NCBI GenBank assembly: GCA_045594565.1
Contig: JAZNYT010000076.1
Location: 1-26,191, forward strand
Source of the DNA: RGIG6353 sp045594565
GTDB lineage: Bacteria; Bacillota; Clostridia; Oscillospirales; SIG627
DNA: 26,191 nucleotides
Reading direction: 5' to 3'
The first letter of the stretch is position 1; each line of letters begins with the position of its first letter. Shown here one piece after another: positions 15,868 to 22,732 of this stretch. Position numbers and translations under genes: made by a program. The notes beneath the pieces were generated by a model that saw only the letters and a program-made list of their open reading frames with translations, was not told where the DNA came from and ran no database searches.

Positions 15868-16362
15868 TTACTTATTGAATTTTTCTTCGGCTTTTCTGTT
15901 CTTTTCAAGAACCGTAGCCGTGTTCTCGCGACGCTTTGCAAGAAGCTTTTCAAAAAGGGCGTCGTCGGAGAGCGCGAGGATTTCTGCCGCAAGGAGCGCC
16001 GCGTTTGCGCCGCCTCCTATTGCAACGGTTGCAACAGGGATACCCGAGGGCATCATAACGGTGGAAAGAAGTGCGTCCATACCCCCGAGGTCACCCGATT
16101 TTACGGGGATACCGATAACGGGGAGAAGTGTGTTTGCCGCAACCGCACCTGCAAGGTGTACCGCCATACCTGCCGCCGCAATAATTACGCCGTAGCCATT
16201 ATCTTTGGCACTTCTTGTAAAGTCTCTTGCCTCGTCGGGAGTGCGATGTGCCGAGAAGATATGCACTGTTGCGGGAATGTCCAGCTCGACGAGAGTATTG
16301 TATGCTTTTTCTGCAATGGGAAGGTCACTGTCCGACCCGATAATAATAGCAACTTTTTTCAT
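15868..16362 (-). CDS. purE: 5-(carboxyamino)imidazole ribonucleotide mutase / AIR carboxylase
   Basis: Forms CAIR, sixth step of IMP synthesis. The 164-residue protein shows GSDSDLP, FSAHRTPDEA, AAGMAVHLAGAVAANTLLPV and MPSGIPVATVAIGGGANAALL. SAHRTP fits the class I (mutase) form, which needs PurK, yet no purK is in the operon; the LAG in place of the usual LPG also departs from the common class I motif. Whether it uses N5-CAIR or AIR plus CO2 cannot be decided here. The start at 16362 has GGAG six bases upstream; the frame is open 33 codons farther but would run through the riboswitch. It is the first gene of the purine operon. Confidence 0.95.
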   Translation of the reverse strand: MKKVAIIIGSDSDLPIAEKAYNTLVELDIPATVHIFSAHRTPDEARDFTRSAKDNGYGVIIAAAGMAVHLAGAVAANTLLPVIGIPVKSGDLGGMDALLSTVMMPSGIPVATVAIGGGANAALLAAEILALSDDALFEKLLAKRRENTATVLEKNRKAEEKFNK

Positions 16363-16380
16363 AATAAACTCCTTTATGCC

Positions 16381-16422
16381 GAAAAATAAGCAGGGCAGTC
16401 CCTCGGTTTTCAGGGACTGCCC
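16381..16422 (-). terminator. Riboswitch-linked terminator before purE
   Basis: On the minus strand an 11-bp stem (GGGCAGTCCCT / AGGGACTGCCC) with an 8-base loop leads into GCTTATTTTTC. The 5' arm overlaps the last bases of the ZTP aptamer (CTGGGCA), so ligand binding and terminator formation exclude each other. Confidence 0.92.
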
Positions 16423-16489
16423 AGACGGTCGGCTTTGTGCCGTCCTGCTCCCTGGCGTCAATTCGCCTTACCGTCAGTTACAGAACGGG
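16413..16489 (-). promoter_or_regulatory. ZTP (pfl-type) riboswitch controlling the purine operon
   Basis: Read on the minus strand it has P1 CCGTTCTG / CAGGACGG (16481-16488 with 16440-16447), the junction GTAACTGACGG, an inner hairpin GGCG-AATTGA-CGCC, CAGGGAGC, a second domain GGCACAAAGCCGA and the signature CCGTCTGGGCA. GACGG (16471-16475) and CCGTC (16424-16428) form the pseudoknot. ZTP/ZMP binding is known to favour the aptamer over the terminator, switching genes on. It sits right after the promoter at 16505-16533. Confidence 0.93.
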
Positions 16490-16504
16490 AAAAATTACAC
16501 AATT

Positions 16505-16533
16505 ATTTTAACATATAAGCCGATTTTTGTCAA
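16505..16533 (-). promoter_or_regulatory. Promoter of the purine operon
   Basis: Minus strand: TTGACA (16528-16533), 17 bases, TAAAAT (16505-16510). The predicted transcript start near 16498 lies a few bases before P1 of the ZTP aptamer. Confidence 0.85.
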
Positions 16534-16573
16534 TATTTTTATATATAATAAGAAGCGATAAATTTGTGAAATA

Positions 16574-18130
16574 TTATACAATTTCACCAACCAGTGCAGA
16601 AAGCTCTTTTGTTATTTCTTCTTCGTCAAAGAATTTTACTCTCAGATTTACGATATCTCCCTCCAGCATTTCCGCATCTCCCACGCTGTCCATATTCTGA
16701 AGCTCATGCCCTTCGCGTTGTATAGATACGACTACCGCCGATGAGGGCCACATTACGTCGCGAACAGTCTGATTCACCGCGAAGGAGTGGGGAGAAACCT
16801 TAAGGCGAAAGCTTTTTACCTGTTGGCTTTTGCCCTTATTTTGAGAGCTTTGCATCTTTTCTATAACACTGTCATAAAAGCCTGTTTTGTTAAACAGCTC
16901 GGTGATGAGATAGGTTACGAAAACAACGGTAACAACGAAGAGAAGGGAGGAAAACTGACCTGTGAGCTCGATGAAGAGCACCGTCGCCATAATTGGAGAG
17001 CGCATAACGCCTCCGATGAACGCCGCCATACCCAGAAGCACCACGCTGTCGTAAAGCTCTGCGGGAAGCCCTACGTAAACGAGCACCTCTGCCGTAATCG
17101 CGCTGATGAGGGCGCCGATGGCAAGAGAGGGAATGAATATACCGCCCGTTGCACCTGCATTTACTGTCAGAAGAAGGAGTGAAAGGCGCAAAATAAGGAT
17201 AAGCACCAAAAAAATCAGAGTATGATTGTGGTGTATTATATGCTCGATAACGTGGTGACCGCTATATACCGCATCGTCAAGATACATGGCAAGAATACCT
17301 GAGGCTAAAAAGATTACGAGAAGCTTTAAAGCCGAGGGCATCCTTTCCTTTGATACCTTATTCAAAATCTCAGAGGAAAGGTCGAAAAGTGCCACAAACA
17401 CAGCGACTACAACACCGAGAATAAGAAGATATCCTATTTGTGAAAGGCTGAAATCGGGAAGTGCGCCTATATCAAAAAGAGAGGATGAAATGCCGTATGC
17501 ATCTGATAAAAGCTCAACTACGCAAGAGGATGAAACAACTGCGGAGCATACGCTCACTACAAGGAGCGGTGTGAAGCGTCGGTGTATTTCTTCAAGAGTA
17601 AAGAGGATAGCCGAGAGGGGTGCGCCGGTTGCCGCCGCAAAGCCTGCACCTGCACCGCCCGTCATAACGTATCTCGACCAAACGGTATTCTTTTTTTTGC
17701 CGAAAAGCGAGAGCTTTCCGAGGCATGTGCCTATCAGCACAGAGGGGCCCTCACTTCCAAGTCCAAGTCCCGAAAAGAAGCTGACTGTACTTCCGATGAC
17801 CGTTGCAAAGAGGGTTTTTAATGGGCGAAAGGACAGCACTCCGCGGAGTATTCCTTCGCTTCTGGGAATACCTCCTCCCTTTGATTCGGGTACTTTTTTA
17901 TGTACAAAATATGCTGCGGAGGAGAGGATTCCCAAGGCTATAAAGGCGACTACCATAATTTTGGCATCGCTTTTTGCAAAGGAGTAAAATACTCTGGAAA
18001 GGCTTTCTGCACGTGAGGCGAGAAGCTTGAAAAGGAATATTATGCCACCTGTTACTGCTCCTGAAGCGGCACCGTAAAGAATGCAGGGGAGAGCATGGGA
18101 AAGGCGTTTATTTAAGGTAATGTTCTTCAA
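16574..18130 (-). CDS. ClC-family anion/proton antiporter with C-terminal TrkA-C-like domain
   Basis: A 518-residue inner-membrane protein with about ten hydrophobic segments in the ClC fold. The gating glutamate is Glu127 in GSEGPSVLIG, and the inner proton glutamate is kept in LFTLEEIHRRF (Glu178-Glu179), so a coupled antiporter rather than a channel is likely. The selectivity motif reads GGGIP (85-89) instead of GSGIP, so the anion-binding serine is glycine. Residues from about 445 form a cytosolic RCK_C/TrkA-C-like domain that may sense a ligand. The start is TTG at 18130 with GGAG eight bases upstream. It begins 15 bases from the pflA stop, so it is co-transcribed with pflA. Only a weak AT-rich hairpin lies at its end. 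Confidence 0.9.
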   Translation of the reverse strand: MKNITLNKRLSHALPCILYGAASGAVTGGIIFLFKLLASRAESLSRVFYSFAKSDAKIMVVAFIALGILSSAAYFVHKKVPESKGGGIPRSEGILRGVLSFRPLKTLFATVIGSTVSFFSGLGLGSEGPSVLIGTCLGKLSLFGKKKNTVWSRYVMTGGAGAGFAAATGAPLSAILFTLEEIHRRFTPLLVVSVCSAVVSSSCVVELLSDAYGISSSLFDIGALPDFSLSQIGYLLILGVVVAVFVALFDLSSEILNKVSKERMPSALKLLVIFLASGILAMYLDDAVYSGHHVIEHIIHHNHTLIFLVLILILRLSLLLLTVNAGATGGIFIPSLAIGALISAITAEVLVYVGLPAELYDSVVLLGMAAFIGGVMRSPIMATVLFIELTGQFSSLLFVVTVVFVTYLITELFNKTGFYDSVIEKMQSSQNKGKSQQVKSFRLKVSPHSFAVNQTVRDVMWPSSAVVVSIQREGHELQNMDSVGDAEMLEGDIVNLRVKFFDEEEITKELSALVGEIV

Positions 18131-18145
18131 TGTACGTTCTCCATA

Positions 18146-18865
18146 TTATGCTTTTATTTCAACGCTTGTCTTCTTTTCAAGAAATTTTTTAAGCTCCAAA
18201 AGCTTTTCTCTTTCCATAGGAGGTGTGCCGAGAAGCGGATTTGTAATTCCCTTTTCCTCGTACTTGAAAAAGCCCATAGTGTGAAAGGGCAGAAGCTCGT
18301 AGTATTCGGGTGAAAATTCTTCTATCAAGGGCAGATACTCCGAGAGTGCTTCTTCACTGTCGTTGACAGAAGGTACTACGACAGTGCGGATGATGAAGCG
18401 CTTTTTATTATCCGACAGGAATCTCAAGGCATCAAGGGTGTGTGAAAGTCCGCGCCCCGTATATTTTATCATTTTTTCATCTGTTGGAAATTTCAGGTCG
18501 GCTATTACCATATCGGCGCTGAGAAGAGCTTCTTTTGTACTGTCTGTAAGAGGTACTCCGAGAGAGGTGTCAAGGGCGTATCCAACGCCCGATTCTTTAA
18601 GGAGATGAGCCGTTTTTACAATTTCCTCGCTTTGTAAAAGAGGCTCTCCTCCCGAGAAGGTAACGCCTCCTCCGCTCTTGAAATAAGGCTTGTAGCGCAT
18701 GGCTTTTTTTGCTATTTCTTCGGGGGTATATTCTCTTCCCGTCATTTCCCAGGTATCGGGATTATGACAGTAGACACATCTGAGAGGGCACCCTGCAAGA
18801 AAAACGATGAAGCGTATTCCATCACCGTCTCTGGCACCCATGGATTCAAAGGAATGTACTAACAT
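18146..18865 (-). CDS. pflA: Pyruvate formate-lyase activating enzyme
   Basis: Radical-SAM enzyme that places the glycyl radical on pyruvate formate-lyase. The 239-residue protein has the CX3CX2C cluster motif at Cys26, Cys30 and Cys33 (GCPLRCVYCHNPD), the GGGVTFSGGEPLLQ segment, and DTSLGVPL. A GGAGG lies four bases before the ATG. It follows pflB on the same strand, but with 325 bases between them containing the pflB terminator, a hairpin element and a second terminator-like hairpin, so it is probably under separate or conditional expression. The ClC gene follows after 15 bases. Confidence 0.95.
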   Translation of the reverse strand: MLVHSFESMGARDGDGIRFIVFLAGCPLRCVYCHNPDTWEMTGREYTPEEIAKKAMRYKPYFKSGGGVTFSGGEPLLQSEEIVKTAHLLKESGVGYALDTSLGVPLTDSTKEALLSADMVIADLKFPTDEKMIKYTGRGLSHTLDALRFLSDNKKRFIIRTVVVPSVNDSEEALSEYLPLIEEFSPEYYELLPFHTMGFFKYEEKGITNPLLGTPPMEREKLLELKKFLEKKTSVEIKA

Positions 18866-18888
18866 ATGACCTCCTTTATTAAGACTTG

Positions 18889-18966
18889 AAAAAAGCCGTG
18901 ATACTTCGTTACTTCACGGTAAACCAGCTCGACTTAACATGAGTAAGCCTTCGCTTTGCTTTACCG
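18889..18966 (-). promoter_or_regulatory. Candidate structured leader with terminator before pflA
   Basis: On the minus strand CCGTGA and TCACGG (18896-18919) form a hairpin followed by C and six T (18889-18894), a terminator-like structure 24 bases before the pflA start. TTTACCG (18917-18923), which overlaps its 5' arm, is complementary to CGGTAAA (18960-18966) farther upstream, giving a possible competing antiterminator. No known riboswitch class is recognised. The pairing is seen; the regulatory role is inferred. Between this and 19038 no gene or clear promoter was found. Confidence 0.45.
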
Positions 18967-19038
18967 CTCGTGCCTCGTCTGACAACTTTTTTCTTCGTCT
19001 AATGCTCGATATTTTGGTTAAAAACGAAAACTGTTTTT

Positions 19039-19158
19039 AATGAATATTGAATAATGAATATTGAATAATTAAGGTAAATTTTGCGAAGCAAAATTATAAT
19101 TGATTGTGATTTTGGCAAAGCCAAAATGACCTTAATTCTTCAATCTTCATTCTTCATT
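19039..19158. repeat. Intergenic hairpin element, copy 5 (pflB/pflA)
   Basis: Left end AATGAATATTGAATAATG, AAGGT and ACCTT inner pairing, hairpin a (19077-19095) TTTTGC-GAA-GCAAAA, linker ATAATTGATTGTG, hairpin b (19109-19127) TTTTGGC-AAA-GCCAAAA, and right end CTTCATTCTTCATT. It is the copy closest to copy 1 in sequence, although in a different transcription unit. Confidence 0.85.
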
Positions 19159-19162
19159 ACAC

Positions 19163-19186
19163 AAAAGCCCTCTTTCGAGGGCTTTT
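19163..19186 (-). terminator. Hairpin terminator behind pflB
   Basis: AAAAGCCCTC (19163-19172) and GAGGGCTTTT (19177-19186) pair around a 4-base loop, four bases after the pflB stop codon. On the minus strand the 3' arm ends in TTTT. It lies four bases from the edge of element copy 5. Confidence 0.8.
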
Positions 19187-19190
19187 AGTA

Positions 19191-21413
19191 TTACATTGAC
19201 TGGTGGAAGGTTCTCTTTATTACTTCTTCCTGCTTATCGCGTGTCAGCTTATTGAAGTTTACGGCATAGCCTGAAACTCGAATAGTGAGGGTGGGATAAA
19301 GGTCGGGATTATTCATTGCTTCAATGAGCTTTTCGCGATTTAAAACGTTTACGTTAAGGTGCTGTGCTTCTTGTATGAAATATCCGTCAAGAACGGTTAC
19401 AAGATTATTTATACGATCGGTCTCGTCACTACCGAGAGCATCGGGGGTGATGGAGAAGGTATTGGATATACCGTCACGGCAGCAGCCGTAGTCGAGCTTG
19501 GCAACCGAGTTAAGAGAGGCAAGTGCGCCCTCAATATCTCTGCCGTGCATGGGGTTAGCACCCGGCGCAAAGGGCTCGCCTGCACGTCTTCCGTCGGGGG
19601 TGTTACCTGTCTTTTTACCGTATACAACGTTGGAGGTAATGGTGAGCACCGATAGAGTGTGCTTTGCATTTCTGTAGGTGGGAGTCTTTAAGAGGTGGTT
19701 GTAGAAATTCTTTGTTACAAGACGCGCTATCTCGTCAACTCTGTCGTCATCATTTCCGTACTTGGGAAAATCGCCCTCGGTCTTGAAGTCAACGATGAGA
19801 CCGTCCTCGTTCTTTATGGGAGTAACACTCGCATATTTTATAGCCGAAAGGCTGTCTACAAGAACAGAAAGACCGCTTATACCAAACGCCATAAGACGCT
19901 CGGGCTCGGTATCGTGGAAGCCCATAATAAGTCTTTCGTAAGCGTACTTATCGTGCATAAAGTGAATGATATTCATTGTGTTGACGTAAAGGCGCGCCAT
20001 CCATTCGGAATAGCTTTCAAAGGCACTCATTACCTCGTTGTAATCGAGCTTTCCTTCGAAAACCTTACCCTCGGGCGCTATCTGCATACCCTCGTTTTCT
20101 TCCTTACCGCCGTTAAGAGTGAGGAGAAGAAGCTTCGCCATATTACATCTTGCGCCGAAGAACTGCATCTGCTTTCCTACCTTCATGGCGGATACACAGC
20201 ATGCAATAGCGTAGTCGTCGCCGTAGTCGCGGCTCATCAGGTCGTCGTTTTCGTACTGTATAGAGTCGGTATCAATAGATACACCTGCGCAGAAATCCTT
20301 GAATCCGCGAGGAAGCTTTTCACTCCAAAGAACCGTAATGTTAGGCTCTGCAGAGGGGCCGAGGTTATAAAGGGTGTTGAGCATACGGAAGCTTGTCTTT
20401 GTAACAAGTGTTCTTCCGTCCTTTGCCATACCGCCCTCACTTGCGGTAACCCAAACGGGGTCGCCTGCAAAGAGGTCGTTGTATTCGGGAGTTCTGAGGT
20501 GGCGGATAAGACGAAGCTTTATAACAAGGTCGTCGATAAGCTCTTGTGCACCTACCTCGTCAAGCACGCCTTCCTTTATGTCACGCTCGATATAGATGTC
20601 GATAAAGCCTGTAATTCTGCCGATAGAGTTTGCGGCGCCGTTCTGCTCCTTCTGACCGCCGAGATATGCGAAATAGAGCCACTGAATAGCCTCCTTTGCA
20701 TTTTCGGCAGGACGGGTGATATCAAAGCCGTAGCCCTCGGCAAGCTTCACCAGATCCTTCATAAAGGTGAGCTGACGGAAAACGTCCTCGGAGGTGCGGA
20801 TATTCTCCTCGTTCATATCGCGCTCTCCAAGCATTCTCTTGTCTCGCTTCTTTTCCTCTATAAGACGGTCCATACCGTAAAGGGCAAGACGGCGGTAGTC
20901 GCCGATAAGTCTGCCTCGTCCGTAGGCGTCGGGAAGTCCTGTAAGAATACCTGCATGACGCGCCTTCTTCATAGTGTCGGTATAGGCGCGGAAAACACCG
21001 TCGTTGTGTGTAGTGCGGTAAACGTAGTATTTCTTTATTTCATCGCTCATCTTGTAGCCGTAAGCTTCACAAGCCTGCTCTGCGTTTCTGAAGCCCGCAA
21101 AGGGGTTTACGGCGCGCTTCAGGGGTGCATCCGTCTGAAGACCTACGATAAGCTCCTCGTCCTTGTCGATGTATCCGGGACCGAAGGCGTCAACCGACGA
21201 TACTCTATCGGTGTCGATGTCAAGGACACCGCCCTTTCTGTTCTCTTCGCGAAAAAGCTCCTCTACCTTGGAGTATAGTCTCTTTGTACGCTCTGTGGGA
21301 CCCTTCAGGAAGGACTTGTCACCCTCGTATGGCGTTATATTTTCCATAATGAAGTCACGGACGTTTATTTCGTTTTTCCATGCTTCACCGTTAAAGTTTC
21401 TCCATGCGTTCAT
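19191..21413 (-). CDS. pflB: Pyruvate formate-lyase (formate C-acetyltransferase)
   Basis: Splits pyruvate with CoA into acetyl-CoA and formate under anaerobic conditions. The 740-residue protein has the adjacent catalytic cysteines Cys405-Cys406 in YAIACCVSAMK and the radical site Gly715 in RVSGYAVNFNKLTRDKQ, 25 residues from the C-terminus as in true PFL. Other family blocks are TGLPDAYGRGRLIGDYRR, LGPSAEPNITVLWS and TPDGRRAGEPFAPGANPMHG. These point to PFL itself rather than a glycerol or choline lyase. It has GGAG before the start and is preceded by a promoter, ZTP riboswitch and terminator. The formate it makes can feed 10-formyl-THF for purN and the AICAR transformylase. Codon choice leaves a long open antisense frame, a sign of strong codon bias. 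Confidence 0.97.
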   Translation of the reverse strand: MNAWRNFNGEAWKNEINVRDFIMENITPYEGDKSFLKGPTERTKRLYSKVEELFREENRKGGVLDIDTDRVSSVDAFGPGYIDKDEELIVGLQTDAPLKRAVNPFAGFRNAEQACEAYGYKMSDEIKKYYVYRTTHNDGVFRAYTDTMKKARHAGILTGLPDAYGRGRLIGDYRRLALYGMDRLIEEKKRDKRMLGERDMNEENIRTSEDVFRQLTFMKDLVKLAEGYGFDITRPAENAKEAIQWLYFAYLGGQKEQNGAANSIGRITGFIDIYIERDIKEGVLDEVGAQELIDDLVIKLRLIRHLRTPEYNDLFAGDPVWVTASEGGMAKDGRTLVTKTSFRMLNTLYNLGPSAEPNITVLWSEKLPRGFKDFCAGVSIDTDSIQYENDDLMSRDYGDDYAIACCVSAMKVGKQMQFFGARCNMAKLLLLTLNGGKEENEGMQIAPEGKVFEGKLDYNEVMSAFESYSEWMARLYVNTMNIIHFMHDKYAYERLIMGFHDTEPERLMAFGISGLSVLVDSLSAIKYASVTPIKNEDGLIVDFKTEGDFPKYGNDDDRVDEIARLVTKNFYNHLLKTPTYRNAKHTLSVLTITSNVVYGKKTGNTPDGRRAGEPFAPGANPMHGRDIEGALASLNSVAKLDYGCCRDGISNTFSITPDALGSDETDRINNLVTVLDGYFIQEAQHLNVNVLNREKLIEAMNNPDLYPTLTIRVSGYAVNFNKLTRDKQEEVIKRTFHQSM

Positions 21414-21435
21414 AATGTGCTCCTTTGAGAAAAAG

Positions 21436-21468
21436 ATAAAAATGGGCAGTCTCCGTGAGAGACTGCCC
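21436..21468 (-). terminator. Riboswitch-linked terminator before pflB
   Basis: On the minus strand GGGCAGTCTC and GAGACTGCCC pair in a 10-bp stem with a 5-base loop, followed by ATTTTTATC. The 5' arm contains the GGGCA end of the ZTP aptamer. Confidence 0.92.
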
Positions 21469-21530
21469 AGGCGTTCGGCTTAAAAATTGCCCGTTCCCTC
21501 ACAGTTATCTGTGCTACGCCAGTTGCGGGC
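21459..21530 (-). promoter_or_regulatory. ZTP (pfl-type) riboswitch controlling pflB
   Basis: On the minus strand: P1 GCCCG / CGGGC (21526-21530 with 21489-21493), the junction CAACTGGCG, an inner hairpin CACAG-ATAA-CTGTG, GAGGGAACGGGC, an A/T-rich linker, AGCCGAACGCCTGGGCAG. The pseudoknot is GGCG (21517-21520) with CGCC (21470-21473). This is the location that gave the pfl motif its name. Its pairing bases differ from the purE copy but keep complementarity. Confidence 0.94.
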
Positions 21531-21536
21531 AATAGT

Positions 21537-21565
21537 AGTATACCACGAAACGCTTAAAAAATCAA
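21537..21565 (-). promoter_or_regulatory. Promoter of pflB
   Basis: Minus strand: TTGATT (21560-21565), 17 bases, TATACT (21537-21542). The predicted start near 21530 coincides with the first base of aptamer P1. The -35 box overlaps the T-run of the terminator of the upstream operon. Confidence 0.8.
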
Positions 21566-21585
21566 TAATTTTTATAAAAATTATT
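21556..21585 (-). terminator. AT-rich terminator overlapping the DHHW stop codon
   Basis: AATAATTTTT (minus 21585-21576) and AAAAATTATT (21573-21564) form a 10-bp stem followed by GA and six T (21556-21561). The TAA stop of the DHHW gene (21581-21583) lies inside the stem. Confidence 0.75.
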
Positions 21586-22720
21586 TTAGCCACAGCATAT
21601 TGCTTTCTGTCACGAAGGTGTCTGCGCTGTAAAGGAAGAGCACCTCGTCGAAATCCTCAAGGGAAAGTCCTGTGATTTTCGGCAGAAGAAGTGCAACTCT
21701 CTCTCTTACGTATCTAAGGTCTACGAGTACTATTTCCGAGTAGTCCGAGAGTAGCATTTGCGTGAAGATGTGTGCATATGAGTCCTTGAAAACAAGGAGC
21801 CTTCCGCCATCACTTTCGGTCTTGATTTTAACTATCGGCTGATTCTGACCGAGATAATAAGAGTACTTGTCCTTCTTTGAGAGGTATTCTTCAAAATAAA
21901 GTGAATCGTAGGTAACAGTCTCCTTTCCGTTATACACGTCAAGGGACAGAACGTTACCTCTCTCCCATTTTTCAAGAATATCGGGGGTTATACCCACAGC
22001 GCCCGACTTGGAGGTTGAAGTGCCGAGAAATTCATCCGACACAACACTCACGACAAAATCGTCCTTTGTCAAAGAGCCTTTACCAAGTGCTTTTCTGTAG
22101 GCGTTGTAGCCTTTAAGAGCACCGTCGGCATTCCAATGGTGGTCTGTTCTGAAATAGAGGTTGTTAATATCAAGGTTCATATACATATCCTTTTTCTCTT
22201 CAAAAAGAGGCAGAATATTTATAAATCCTATGTTCTTAAACTCCGATGAAAGCTCGTCGAAGAGAGCTTTTTCGTCCTGCACCTCGGCAAACGGGGGAAG
22301 CTCGTTTCTTGCAATATACGTTGCGGAAGGAACGAGAATAAAGCGTGCGGGATATTTTGAAGCAAAAGACTCCATGGCAGAAACGTTCTTTTTGAGATAT
22401 TCCTCGTTTACTTCGCTCTGCTTTACGAAAAGCGCATCGTCTGCAATATAAACACCGCCCGATTCAGCCTTGAGAAGCGCTCTGTCCGATAAAAACTTAA
22501 TCTTGATAAATGGGTCGCGAAGTGCGAACTGGTCGGTGATATAGCTTTCGTAGTCCTGCCCGAATTTTCCCGAAAAAATCCTTTCGGCAGAAACCTCGGG
22601 AAAGAGGACAAGCTCTCTGTTTTCGCTTTCCGAAAAGCTTCTGTCGGGGGATAGCATATCAAGCGCCGTCATACCGAAAACCAGGAGGAGGAAAAGTGCG
22701 ATTATAATCTTATTTTTCAT
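21581..22720 (-). CDS. DHHW-family protein (AlgJ/AlgX-like acetyl-transfer partner)
   Basis: A 379-residue protein with one N-terminal hydrophobic segment (about residues 4-20), so anchored or exported, and an SGNH-like extracellular domain. It carries the family motif Asp193-His194-His195-Trp196 in RTDHHWNADG, the early ENRELVLFPEVS and FGQDYESYITDQFALRDP blocks, VPSATYIARNELP, and Ser314 in FKDSYAHIF as a likely nucleophile. Such proteins work with an MBOAT acyltransferase to O-acetylate a polysaccharide outside the cell. The gene follows the MBOAT gene by 12 bases, with GGAGG directly after the MBOAT stop. The polymer modified is unknown. Confidence 0.85.
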   Translation of the reverse strand: MKNKIIIALFLLLVFGMTALDMLSPDRSFSESENRELVLFPEVSAERIFSGKFGQDYESYITDQFALRDPFIKIKFLSDRALLKAESGGVYIADDALFVKQSEVNEEYLKKNVSAMESFASKYPARFILVPSATYIARNELPPFAEVQDEKALFDELSSEFKNIGFINILPLFEEKKDMYMNLDINNLYFRTDHHWNADGALKGYNAYRKALGKGSLTKDDFVVSVVSDEFLGTSTSKSGAVGITPDILEKWERGNVLSLDVYNGKETVTYDSLYFEEYLSKKDKYSYYLGQNQPIVKIKTESDGGRLLVFKDSYAHIFTQMLLSDYSEIVLVDLRYVRERVALLLPKITGLSLEDFDEVLFLYSADTFVTESNMLWLK

Positions 22721-22732
22721 GTCACGTCCTCC

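Noticed and set aside
16363..16461. N-terminal extension of purE
   Set aside because: The extra codons are riboswitch and terminator sequence; the start at 16362 has GGAG at good spacing and matches the family N-terminus.
16555..16590. Terminator behind the ClC gene
   Set aside because: GTGAAAT and ATTTCAC can pair around the stop codon, but the stem is short, AT-rich and lacks a U-run; too weak to call.
18866..19038. tRNA gene or T-box leader before pflA
   Set aside because: No cloverleaf, no TTCGAATC-like arm and no T-box sequence (TGGNACCGCG) could be found.
19695..21278. Long plus-strand open frame (527 codons) opposite pflB
   Set aside because: It is antisense to a certain gene, its translation is low-complexity and Cys/Val-rich with no recognisable family, and it has no ribosome binding site. 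Codon bias in pflB explains it.
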